Shown: positions 50,456 to 60,581 of the stretch, piece after piece
Layout of the letters: each line of letters starts with the position of its first letter
How positions within the stretch are numbered: position 1 is the stretch's first letter
Source: Lepiota brunneoincarnata
Taxonomy: Eukaryota; Basidiomycota; Agaricomycetes; Agaricales; Agaricaceae
Reading direction: 5' to 3'
Assembly (NCBI GenBank): GCA_023014365.1
Contig: JAEBUN010000004.1
Coordinates: forward strand, 1,178,001 to 1,242,000
Length of the DNA: 64,000 bases
The notes under the pieces: model-generated
What the model was told of the DNA's origin: nothing
Database searches by the model: none
The model's input: only the letters and a program-made list of their open reading frames with translations
Translations under genes and position numbers: made by a program

Positions 50456-51756
50456 ATGGCTAACTCGACTTCTCCCGACCACTCCCGCTCGCGGGCTCGA
50501 TCCATCCTCCGGACCGCATCTCTTCGCAACCCCTCTTCACGTTCCCCCGACCGACCACGGCAACTGGGCTTCAAAAAGGCACGAAAATTAAGCCGGGTCT
50601 TTGACGGAAATCACCCTTCTTGATTCTTTCGTCGGGCGCAAGAGTGTTGACGGTCTCGGAGCGGGACAGGCCTCCCCTCGAAAACCCCCACCCATCCACC
50701 CACACAAAGCGTCTCTAGGATTACTATCTCAACGAAAACCTAGCATTCAGAACCTCAAATTCTCCCTCAGCGGAAAATTATCCCGGCCTACATCTCCAAA
50801 GTCCACTGCCACCCCACTCTCTATCGCTATCCCAGATGCCGACCCACTAGATGAAGTCGACTTTCAACCTCTTACACAGCCTAGTGTGCCATCTACGCCA
50901 CAAACCCGACCCCATTTGCTACCGGAACAGATTCCCCTTCCTCCCAGCCGCCCGGGGTCCGCCCGTGGCTCCTATAGCAATCTGCTCTCAAAAAAACACA
51001 GAAAAAGCCTGGACCTGATGCAGTTGGATGAATTTGGAGTCAAGACAGCTCGGTTATCGCGCTCGCAGTCGTTGTGTATGTCCTCGTTCTCAGACCTGTC
51101 GCGCCCTACTTCTCCCAAATCTCCAACGGTGCCATCATTTGACATTCGAGACCCCCCTGCACCCCCTGAAACTGCGCATCAACATTATATCGAAGTCAAA
51201 CGGGCAAGGAAGATGACTCAAGTAAGGGTTGCAAGGCATATGATATAATTGACTCGTCTTTACTGACCCTATCTGGGTATAGCTATTCGGACAGGAGTTG
51301 CCACCAGAGCTAACGCGGATACTGTCTGATCGACGGAACGTCGACACCACTCGCCATCGAGCCGACTCGAGTGCATCCTCAGTCCTCGATCCAGTACCAG
51401 TGACACCGACAGTGGAGGAATCGCCTGATATTGCAGACGAAGAAAATGTTATGCCACCATCACCGCCGAAGGCACACTGCGCCGATTTTCAGGAACGGCG
51501 AAAACGGGTCGCAAAGTTGACGCAGTTCTTTGGCGTGAATCATGCGGAGATTGTTTCATCTATTATGTTTGCGAAACCCGACGATCAAGGCCCCGCTTCG
51601 ATGGATGATCAAACATCGATTTCGACATCGCTTGCAGAGCCGGTACAAGTTGGTGTGAAGGTAGTTAGCGGGCGGCGATGGGGCCTAGGAGAGAATATGA
51701 GGGACGTTGAAATGAGCGACGCCATCACCAAACTACGCTGTCTAAAGGCGAACTAA
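50456..51756 (+). CDS. Low-complexity protein with repeated ARK-LFG motifs, unknown
   Basis: I do not recognise the family. Three exons: from ATG 50456 (MANSTSPDHSRSRARSILRT), a 46-nt intron near 50595-50640, a long Ser/Pro/Arg-rich exon, a second intron near 51222-51283, then the last exon to 51756. Two short related motifs are visible: VKRARKMTQLFGQELPPEL and RRKRVAKLTQFFGVNHAEI. The N-terminal FKKARKLSRVF before the first intron looks like a third, partly spliced out. Between them are Ser/Thr-Pro sites (RPTSPKS twice) that could be kinase targets. An in-frame ATG at 50366 would add 30 residues. Converges on RPB8. Confidence 0.7.
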
Positions 51757-51786
51757 TCTCTCCAAGCATTGGTTTTTCTGATTCTC

Positions 51787-51802
51787 TTTTTTTTTTTTTT
51801 TT
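51787..51802 (+). repeat. Poly-T run
   Basis: Sixteen consecutive T within a T-rich stretch, 30 bp after the stop codon of the plus-strand gene; a region likely used for 3' end formation, and a likely site of sequencing-length error. Confidence 0.7.
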
Positions 51803-51996
51803 CTTCTCCCGTCAACACGAACTACCATCATGGATGCCCGGCTAGCTCGGGTTGTACAAATAGTGACATATGACATACATTTGGTCTAATGATGACAACA
51901 CATTGCTAATGCGCACCCCTCGTTCAAACTATTGCTGATGAGAGTAGTCGAGACTACTACAACCGCATGTTGTTTGTGATACACTGATACCAACGT

Positions 51997-52645
51997 CTAT
52001 TTTCGTATCAGCAGATAGATGGGGTCGCCCAATACTATGCTGGTCATATGGCGGAACGATCCTGTTAGTGACATAAGAAGGCCACCAAAGGAAGCATAGG
52101 CAGTGCTGAGGGAACTGAGATATGGCTGACTGGGAAAATAAAAATTGAACACTCACACAACCTCCGCCGTTCCACTGTCAAACTTGTAAACCTGCAAAAA
52201 AGTACAGCAACCGTTTTGATTAAAATCAAAGATGTACTGTAGATAAACCCACCTTGCCATACATAACATAGTCATAGTCATCCTCTAAGCCGCGACTCCC
52301 TTTCCCATCTGGTCTCCACACATCACGGTCTTTGTCTTCTTCATCACCATCAGCAGCGTTGGGTGGAGCCCCTCCGCGGACAAGGGAAGAAGCGAGGGCC
52401 AATGCAAAGCTCTGATCTACCTGGAGAGGGAAGAGTTCGACGTTGTAGTCGAGAGTGAGATCCATGTCGTAGTTTTTCGAATGGCCATACAGACGCGAGA
52501 CTGTTGTCCGGATGCCAAGTCAGGGACAAGAGGTCGCTTGCTGAGACAGGTTGGATGCACCTCGATCGAACTTTTTACCTTCCTTGTCAATTGCGCTAAT
52601 GGTGAAGATGTCGTCAAAGACGATATTAGACGAGGTGTTTGCCAT
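51997..52645 (-). CDS. RPB8: RNA polymerase subunit RPB8 (RPABC3)
   Basis: Shared subunit of RNA polymerases I, II and III. The start MANTSSNIVFDDIFTISAID (ATG 52645) runs into KEGKKFDR. A ~61-nt intron leads to VSRLYGHSKNYDMDLTLDYN, then VELFPLQVDQSFALALASSL and VWRPDGKGSRGLEDDYDYVM. Three further introns lead to VYKFDSGTAEVV, AYASFGGLLMSLTG and SFRHMTSIVLGDPIYLLIRK, the typical end of the OB-fold. About 150 residues. Divergent from a small hydrolase-like gene with only 75 bp between starts. Confidence 0.96.
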
Positions 52646-52660
52646 CTCTATGGATGTGTT

Positions 52661-52686
52661 GGTGGTGGTGGTGGTGGTGGTGGTGG
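52661..52686. repeat. (GGT)n trinucleotide repeat in a bidirectional promoter
   Basis: About eight GGT units directly between the RPB8 and hydrolase-like start codons, 16 bp upstream of the RPB8 ATG on the minus strand, where it reads (ACC)n. It fills a third of the shared promoter or RPB8 leader. Confidence 0.85.
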
Positions 52687-52720
52687 ATTAAATCAAAGGT
52701 ATCTTTTTCTTACGTCACGT

Positions 52721-53523
52721 ATGAAGTTCCCTCCCGTCCCCGTTAGCCATTGGCAGCATCTCACTACACCCGTCCGCCACCAATCCTCATTTATCCTCCG
52801 CTCTCCATCGCGGAGCGCCTCACGCGAATGCCCAACTCCTCTGGTCTTTGTTTCTGCACGGTCCTGGGATGCTGATTCTGACAGAGGGTAACAACCCAAT
52901 ATGATTTCTCTGGGACCAGACACAATAACGACTCCTTGCACCTTAGGATGACAGGTCTCTCGTCCATGCTCGCCGAACAAGGGTTTACTTGCGTGCAAAC
53001 CGACCTGGCGCATCCAGAACCTCAAGCGCGGAACGACTCTCGATCAATGATGAAATGGTTTGAAGACGGTTCGTGTTTCTTGCGTCTAGCTCATACTGTA
53101 GTCCAACATGCGTAATCGCGACTCTCCTCCTCTCAGAACTGCGCTCTGCGATCCGCCTCTCCATGATCCCTTTCCCACCCGTCATCTTCGCCCGTTCCGC
53201 TGGATGTCTCATAGCCCAGACTTATATTTCGTTGAACCCCGCCTCAGGACTCGTTCTCATCTCACCTCCCGCAAACAATGCAGAGCTGGAGGGTGTCCAA
53301 GCCCAAGATGGCGTCAGCTGCCCTCCCAAATAAACTGACCGACTTCGATTTCGAGCCTTACTTTCCCATTGCTGTCATGGCTACCTCGGAGCGCTTCCAG
53401 GTACTCGAGAAATTCAATAGGCTCGTTCGGGAACCTGAGGTTGACAAGCTCATCGTTGACAATCTCGAGGGCCAGCAAGCTTTTAATGATATACAGGTTT
53501 GGCTTGATAAACTAGGGATTTAG
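52721..53523 (+). CDS. Small alpha/beta-hydrolase-like protein
   Basis: Probable alpha/beta-hydrolase-fold protein of unknown substrate, about 235 residues. Exons read from ATG 52721: MKFPPVPVSHWQHLTTPVRH to ARSWDADSDRG; MTGLSSMLAEQGFTCVQTDL to MMKWFED; then ELRSAIRLSMIPFPPVIFAR. The segment PPVIFARSAGCLIAQ has strand-nucleophile elbow-helix form with a Ser in A-R-S-A-G; LVLISPP is the next strand. Around 53291-53313 the frame moves +1 before ALPNKLTDFDFEPYFPIAVM. Either a one-base insertion in GGG at 53291-53293 or a 25-nt intron would explain it; the latter is below usual intron size. The stop is at 53521-53523. Could be a thioesterase- or lipase-like enzyme; not resolved. Confidence 0.65.
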
Positions 53524-53794
53524 CTTCCTGCTCTCTTTTACCCACGCCGTCTGCATGGCCAATAAGCAAAGTTACTTAGTCTGATTTACAGTCACACGTA
53601 CAGTACAAGTACGTAGAAGTCACAAGTGGTCGACCTTGTATACATTGTCTGATACCACCACGAGAATATATCTAAGCATTACAAGGACACCTGAAGTCTA
53701 GTGGCCCGGCATAAAATAATTAAAACGAAACGAGTAAACTGTCTGCCCAAGGTAGGAATGCAGTAGGGAATAGAGAAAGGGTACAATGTCCGAG

Positions 53795-54913
53795 TCACGA
53801 TAGTTGGCCTTCCTCATACTCCTTTCTGACCTTGTCTCGTACTTCCGCGACTCCCGCTAATCCTGGCAGCACAATTTTCCAAGTCGCTCGAGCAGCAAGT
53901 ACGCGGCGGACTTGGCGTTGGATCAGCTCATGCAGTTTTGGGACGTTGGCCAATTTAGCGCGGCTTCCCATGAGTGAAGTTGTTGTCAAGTCAAGGACGA
54001 AATTAGGGGAGATGCTGAGCGTGAGGACTGGGGGCTGTGATGTAGGAGAAGGAGGTGTAATTGAGATCTGGGAAATTGGACCCGATTAGTCTGATTCTAT
54101 GAGAATGCGTATATCACATGGCAACTTACAGAAGATTTGAATTGGGAGAGAGAGATTGTGAGGGATATGGGCAGCCGTGCGAAGGAAGCCATGGGGTAAT
54201 TGAATAGATAAGAGGTGGAGAGGGACAGTGAGATGGTGTCAGTGTACGTTGCATCAAACTCGGTTTCCTGAGAAACGCCGATTCATGAGAGCTGTCGGCT
54301 GCAGAATGACAGAGTGCACGTACTGGTGGAGTATCTTTTCCATGGTGTTTGACGCGCGCGTTGTACAGGCGTGGTGCTGAGACACCCAGGTCTACAGAGT
54401 GGATTTTGATATCATCCTGGGAATTGATGAAGCAGGGTTGGAGACATCGAGGAGGGCGCAAGACTAACCAGGAATCCGGGCGGGCGAATTCTGTTGGCAA
54501 ACTCTTCTATTTTCTTCCGAGCAATCTCATCTCCCTCTATCCCTGGCAGATCATCTCGAAGGTTTAACCGATATATGCTCACGACCTTTGAAACGAGCAG
54601 TCTCAACAGCATGCACATGCCAGGGAGGCGGAACCCTTACTTGTCTGAGCAGCCCGTTGAACCACTCTGCGGACTCGGTATTCTGGTCTATTGCTGTCTT
54701 TTCTTCCTCACGAGCAGTATCAAGTTTTCGTTTCCGGGCCAACAAGTCATTGTCAGCTCTTGGGTGGTATAATGATGTCTCGAAGGGGTGTTGTGTTGAG
54801 TCGAGGAATAGATAGTGGAGGACGAGGCCGATGAGGATGAGAATGGAAAGTTGGCCGAAGACAAGACCCTGGGTGAAAGTCGGCTGGAGGGTGAAGAGGT
54901 AGTTCTGGGACAT
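53795..54913 (-). CDS. MMM1: ERMES subunit MMM1
   Basis: ER-anchored component of the ER-mitochondria encounter structure, carrying lipids through an SMP domain. Start ATG 54913: MSQNYLFTLQPTFTQGLVFG, with the single membrane helix LVFGQLSILILIGLVLHYLF. After a charged linker (ESAEWFN) the SMP domain reads YRLNLRDDLPGIEGDEIARK, IEEFANRIRPPGF, DIKIHSVDLGVSAPRLYNAR and YPMASFARLPISLTISLS. It ends SLMGSRAKLANVPKLHEL, LIQRQVRRVLAARATWKIVL and LPGLAGV, all typical of Mmm1. Several 50-60 nt introns. Divergent from the TTL-family gene, 155 bp between starts with a CACGTG near 55016. Confidence 0.94.
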
Positions 54914-55068
54914 GGTCAAGGGGAAGATATCGTCTATGTACACATGGACACAAATCACGGACGATGAGCTACGGTAATGGTATTGCGACAATGTGCACAC
55001 TACCAAGGTCACGTCACGTGTATGATACACGTCCCTGTCACGAATACTAATGTTCTTTATTCCTCGAT

Positions 55069-56648
55069 ATGATCTGCACTGCACTCGTCTCCTGGCCCTC
55101 TGCGCCTCTCACCCATCGTCTTGTCCTCAATAGTCTGAGCCAGCTGGAACAAACACCACAGATAATAAAAGCCCTCAGTGAGAAGCAGTATGATCGCCTG
55201 GTCCAGTGGTCAACATATGACAATATCGATCACGAACTTACAAATCTCCGTCGAGATTCTGTCCTGGCCTCCAGTTACACCTTCCGAAAGGCACTCATAA
55301 GGAAACACTATCTTGCGTATTCTATACGCTTGTACCTCGCAAAGAATCCGTCGTCCATCCTCAAAACAGCCTCTCCGCAGACATATGAACTTGATCTCGC
55401 TTTTGCCGATGAGCTCGACGAAAAGTGGGCAGACGATCTATACGAACTCAGCCATGCTTTAGATAATGAGCCAGAAAAATGGTGGATATTGAAGCCGTTA
55501 GTGGATCTGATTTGTGTTCTGCCTTTGACTGATAATCATTACAGTGGTATGACCGATCGCGGCATGGGAATCCGGCTATTCAATACCAAAGAAGCGCTTG
55601 AGCGGATTTTTGAAGAGTTCGAATCATCAGACTCCGGGAGCGAAGATGGGCTTCATTCTGGTAGCGAGAATGGGAAACCCAGTACAGCCGTTGTTACTTC
55701 GCAGCTCCGCCATTTTGTCATCCAGGTGGTCCCCAAGTCATTTTTGCTGGGAACAAGTTCCTCATTTTCGACTCTTTGTTTTAATTTCAGGAATATATCA
55801 TATCGCCCCTGCTTCTTGATCCGCATCAAGTACCTTTCCATGGTGGTCCTCGTCCTCTTCTCGGTCAACTCGTGGGACACAAAGTCAGCACGATCAGTTC
55901 TTCCAGTACATGACTTTTATCCTAAATTGCGCGTATTAGTTCCACCTCAGGGCTTATTGTGTCGCGTCTGGTGCCTTGCGACTCTATCTATATGACCGAA
56001 TTTTGGCATTGTTCTCCTCTGTTCCGTACTCGAGGCCAGGGAGCAATGCATCTGAAAGAGGCGAATTATGCCCAGCGGACCTTGAAGCACATCTCACTAA
56101 TACCTCATTGCAAGCTGGCCCAGGTGAGGAGAGTGTCAGATTATTCGATGAACTCGTGGGCTGTCATGTTCTCGAAGGGCACGGTCCTACTACGAGAATC
56201 TTCGCAGAACATGACAAACAGAACATCATGCAACAAATGACCCGTATCCTCGCCGAGACCTACAAAGCTGCTCTACAAATACCCATTCATTTTCAGGTAA
56301 TGAGAACCTCGGCTTTGGGCGGGTTCTTTTTTAATGCAACTTTTCCAGCCGCTCGAGAACGCCTTTGAGTTGTATGGCGTTGATTTCCTCATAGAACACC
56401 TTCCTTTGGAGGAACCGCCTTTCCAAGTTCGAATACTCGAGATCAATGCCGAACCTGCGATTGAGCTCACCGGATCACGGTTGACATGGATCCTCAAAGA
56501 CTTATTTCTTTCCATTGCAAGAGTTTGTGTAGAGCCTTTTCTCGGAGGAAAGACTGCACTGGAAGTGCACGGAAAATGGGAGATTGGTCAGACTAAAGAA
56601 CACCTGGTTAAATGTTTTGAGGAGGACGTTAGAGGTCCCCCAATTTAA
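55069..56648 (+). CDS. Tubulin-tyrosine ligase family protein
   Basis: ATP-grasp enzyme of the TTL family, resembling yeast Pby1-type TTL proteins. N-terminus MICTALVSWPSAPLTHRLVL; then STYDNIDHELTNLRRDSVLA, SYTFRKALIRKHYLAYSIRL and KWWILKP, joined by an intron to GMTDRGMGIRLFNT (the family KPxxxDRGxGI motif). Next come EYIISPLLLD, HKFHLRAYCVASGALRLYLY and VDFLIEH, ending with the ATP-grasp metal-binding ILEINAEPAIELTGSR (E-x-N). Stop at 56646-56648. Five or six exons. Fungal substrates are not well defined; glutamate/tyrosine ligation is inferred from the family. Only 70 bp separate it from CDK11 downstream. Confidence 0.88.
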
Positions 56649-56718
56649 TCCCGATTATTTTGCCATTTGCACCACGTGATTATTAAGTTCGGGCTCTCGT
56701 CTCTTTGCAACTTTCATC

Positions 56719-58291
56719 ATGTCTCCTACCGTTGATAGTCAAGGCTCTTCCCCTCCCTCGCGGAAACGCTCTAAATGGGACGAAGGTGACGAGGCGGATC
56801 TCGGCGCTCCAACGCAGGTTTCAGTCCCCAAAAAGCGGGCTAAAACGAAGCCTACTTACAAGGCTCACCAGCCTGAGCGATTATCTTCGTCTTCGCCTCC
56901 AGTACAGTCCCCGCCAATTCCGCGTTACGCTTATAGTATCTATGTACCTCCGCGTACACGACATCCTCCGATCACACCCTCTCGATCTGTCTATTGCTAT
57001 GAGAGGCTGAACCAGATTGAAGAGGGATCCTACGGAGTGGTTTTCCGTGCCAGAGATAAGCAGACTGGCGACGTTGTTGCGCTGAAGAAACTCAAACTCG
57101 ACGAAGAGAAGAACGGGTTTCCGATAACTGCACTACGCGAGGTATATGCTCTAATGTCCTGCCGCCACGAGAACGTCGTAAGCATTCGGGAAGTCGTCGT
57201 TGGGGACACCTTGACACAGTGCGTGTCGAAATTTTCACTCTTTAGTTTCAGTTGTATAAATCACCATCATTTCCTTCAATATACTCTACTTCTACGACTC
57301 GGAATGAAACCTTGCCTACTACCAAGGGTATTCGTGGTGATGGATTTCATTGAACACGACCTCAAGACGTTGCTTACGAACATGCCGTCGCCTTTCTTGC
57401 AATCCGAGGTCAAAACCTTGATGCTCCAGCTCTTATCCGCCGTCCACCACTGCCATTCTAACTGGATCCTTCACCGAGACCTCAAGACCAGCAATTTGCT
57501 CATGAACAACCGCGGCACAATCAAGGTTGCTGACTTTGGTTTGGCTCGAAGATACGGTGACCCGGTCGGTGTCGGGGGCATGACGCAGCTTGTAGTAACA
57601 CTGTGGTATCGGTCGGTCTTGTCATTAAAAGTGTCCTTCACCAGTTCTCATGCTTTTGGCTACCTAGCGCTCCCGAAATCCTACTAGGAACAAAAACCTA
57701 CTCGACGGCAGGTTGACATGTGGTCTGTCGGCTGCATTTTTGCCGAGCTACTCTTGAAAGAGCCCCTTTTTCAGGCCAAAGGAGAGCTTGAGCTCCTTTC
57801 CATGATTTTCAAACTCCTTGGTCCCCCGACCAAAAATTCCTGGCCCGACTACTCCAATCTCCCTAATGCTAAAACCATCACCCTTCCCTCCCCTCAGCCG
57901 CCCGTTTTTCGATCAAAGTTTCCCCACCTCACGACCGCTGGCATTGATCTGATGATGTCCTTACTAACATACGATCCCGAGCAAAGGATCACTGCAGAAG
58001 ATGCGCTACAGCATCCATATTTCATGTCAGTTTTTTTGTTGATTTCACCTGCGTCCTCTGGCCATATTCTGACGTGTGCCAAATGATCATAGTGAATCGC
58101 CCTTGCCCAAACACCCTGACCTCTTCGGGTCCTTCCCTTCTGCCGCGGCCGGCGAAAAGTATGCTAGGTGTTGACCAGGATGGCATGCATGTTGATGGAC
58201 TGTCGTTTCTAGGAGGCGAAAGCCATTTGATAGCCCCTCGGCTCCTGCTCGGGCAGCAGACTACAAGCTGCTGACGGAGTATGATATATGA
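56719..58291 (+). CDS. CDK11: Cyclin-dependent kinase CDK11 (PITALRE type), frameshifted
   Basis: Ser/Thr kinase of the CDK10/CDK11 branch, linked to transcription and splicing. A basic Ser/Pro-rich N-terminus (residues 1-90) precedes YERLNQIEEGSYGVVFRARD, VVALKKLKLDEE (catalytic Lys), the helix NGFPITALREVYALM, HRDLKTSNLL, VADFGLARRYG, VVTLWYR and APEILLGTKTYSTA. At 57711-57712 one extra G puts TGA in frame; dropping it restores VDMWSVGCIFAELLLKEPLF. The rest is normal to GIDLMMSLLTYDPEQRITAE, HPYFIESPLPKHPDLFGSFP and the end ADYKLLTEYDI. No intron can explain the shift without losing the APE motif. A one-base sequence error is the simplest cause; a true mutation or recoding is possible. Confidence 0.88.
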
Positions 58292-58491
58292 TATCCCGGC
58301 GTCGTGTCTGTCAGACAAACATTGCAGGTATTGATAAAGAGATGTGGAGAGCCACTGAACTTGCTGACCTCGCTATAGCACGGTTATTTTCAACAACATG
58401 ATCTAATATCGAGCATATATCATATATATTATGGTGCATGTCAAGACCAAAAAAATCCATTGCAGTCCCAGAGAGTCCTAGTGGACCAGCT

Positions 58492-60454
58492 TCAATCATC
58501 TTCATCGGCAAATTCTGCGAGGAAATCGCGCATCCTCTGGAATCGTCGTCTAGTGTGACTCATCTCTCCGCACTTGTCATAATATTCTTGAACTTCCTCA
58601 AGCGTGAAGCGGAACTCTTTGGCTATCTCTCGTAAACTCTGGTCGATGATATGCATACTTGTAGGTGTAACGAGGGCCGAAGTGTTGAGTGTCTGAGACT
58701 GTTGTTGGTGGAGTGGTGATGGTTGAGGGATAGTGACTTGAGGCGTCGCATCGGACACGACACCTTCGCTGGTTGTTGCAGAGAGCTCAGGTCTATTAAA
58801 TGGGAAGATATAGATCAAAAACTGACCCAGGCTTGTGTCGCTTGTTAGCATCCTCTGCCTCATCTTCTGCTTTCCGCTTAGCCCAAGCAGGGAGGGGAGC
58901 ATTTCCTACTCGCACAGGCCACTGGCTTTCTTCATTATCTTCCATTTCCTCCTCCGCAGGGCTCCGGCGGGCTGGGGCTGGGCCCGTTGCGGACGGCATC
59001 GAGAGCGGGGTATGGGATGAAAGGATCGCGGGGTAGTTTTGTGGCATGGATTGTGTGACAACCGACACGCTATGGAACTCGGGAAGTGCGGTTGGAGTGG
59101 GAGCAGTACCCAGCACTGGTTGGACAGAGTGTACGGTTGGCATGGGCATAGTTGGGAGTTGTGCGAGATCGTCTACACTATTGGGTATTTCTTCCTCGTT
59201 CTCGTCCTCCTCGACATTTTTTGTGCCACGTTTCTTGCGAGAGCGCTTTGGTTTCGACTCAGGTTGCCGTACATATCCATACTGGCCCTGTTGTCCTTGG
59301 GCTGGTCTCTTTTCCTCTACCACTCGTGCAATCATGACGTCTAGTCGTGCAGAATTCTTCTTGTACCGCTCTCGCCAGGATTGCCATGTATGCCGAGAGA
59401 CCCAGTTGTATTCTGGATCAGCCTGAATACAGAAGTTGTTGGAACCAGCATGCGTTGGTAGGGCAGCGTCGACCAACCTGTTCACACAATTGCTGGTATA
59501 GCCGATTACCTGTTCGACCACCAGTCTCCTTATATGGAATCTTTTGTGCTATCCACTGGCACAGGTGTTCCTCGTCTTCTGCGGTAAACTGGGTGCGTCT
59601 GCACATGTTATCGATTAGTGGATCACGTGCGTACCGAAAGGGGACGCACTCTTCGCCAGGTCGGCGGCCACCAGGATTCTTGTATATCACAGGCGTATAT
59701 ATCAGTGTACCTCTTTCTATACATTTCTTGACCCAAAGGTATGACTCGATATGCTTTCCAGGAGTGTTTTGGTATGTCTTGACGAGGTGTTGGAAGACCT
59801 CTGTATTAGGATCAGCGAGAATAACCCGCGCGGCTTGGATGGAAGAGTCCGGGTCGCCACCGGAATGCTAAAACACAAATAGTCAGCACTGCAATTAGCC
59901 CAGGAACTGGGAGGAACAGCGTAGGGAATGCTCACCAAGATCCGAGAAGCCAATGCACTCCGAGCGTTGGGATTGGCAATGCTCGGGTGTATGTACATTG
60001 GAATAGCAAGACCGTGCTCCATAAATATCTGTTTCAGTTGCATACCCGCGATTTTGCATGCCTCGATGTAGGTGTATGGAACAACATATCTTTCTGGTCT
60101 GTCTGGAGTTATCCAACATTGGCGGAGTCGCTCTTCCTCGGGTGTCCCAGGCTGCACAAGGATGAATCCTTGTCTTGGTACTTTGACCTCAACGCGGCCG
60201 CCAAGGGACTGTAGTGTTGTGTGTCACATGTGGGCCCATTTAGCAGCTCAAGCCACGCCCATCTGTGCAAGAGACTCACAGTAATGGTTTCACATAGTTC
60301 AGCCTGGATTTCTTGCGGAATATCCTTCTGAATGAAGAATTTGACCGCTAAGCCATTGTTATCTTGGAAGATGGGCTGAATAAACGATTGAGATCAGAGG
60401 AGAGACTCATTATTATTTGAGGTGTTGTTGGCAAATGATGGGGATAGGTACCAT
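58492..60454 (-). CDS. RAP1: Telomere protein RAP1 (BRCT-Myb)
   Basis: Rap1-like shelterin protein. Exon 1 may be just the ATG (60454-60452); a 76-nt intron leads to PIFQDNNGLAVKFFIQKDIP. The BRCT domain continues with TSLGGRVEVKVPRQGFILVQ, PERYVVPYTYIEACKIAGMQ and a second helix region. The Rap1-Myb domain is RTQFTAEDEEHLCQWIAQKI, PYKETGGRTGNRLYQQLCEQ, then DPEYNWVSRHTWQSWRERYK and KNSARLDVMI. A ~200-residue disordered region includes KPKRSRKKRGTKN (possible nuclear signal). The C-terminal helices REIAKEFRFTLEEVQEYYDK and TRRRFQRMRDFLAEF look like an RCT domain. About 550 residues. Convergent with CDK11. Orthology rests on this domain order. Confidence 0.82.
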
Positions 60455-60581
60455 TGGTATTCTCTTCGTGCCGATACAATCGAGCCCCAGTTTAAGGTTG
60501 AGGGTAAGATATGATATGGTATGTGTTAGGGTTGAGTTGGCAACGGGGTTAGGGCTTACATCAACAAATCACGTGATTAAA

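Noticed and set aside
57300..57340. Extra exon in CDK11 between TLTQ and VFVVMDF
   Set aside because: The kinase reads continuously when the ~110-nt segment is removed as an intron; the in-frame translation there does not fit kinase sequence.
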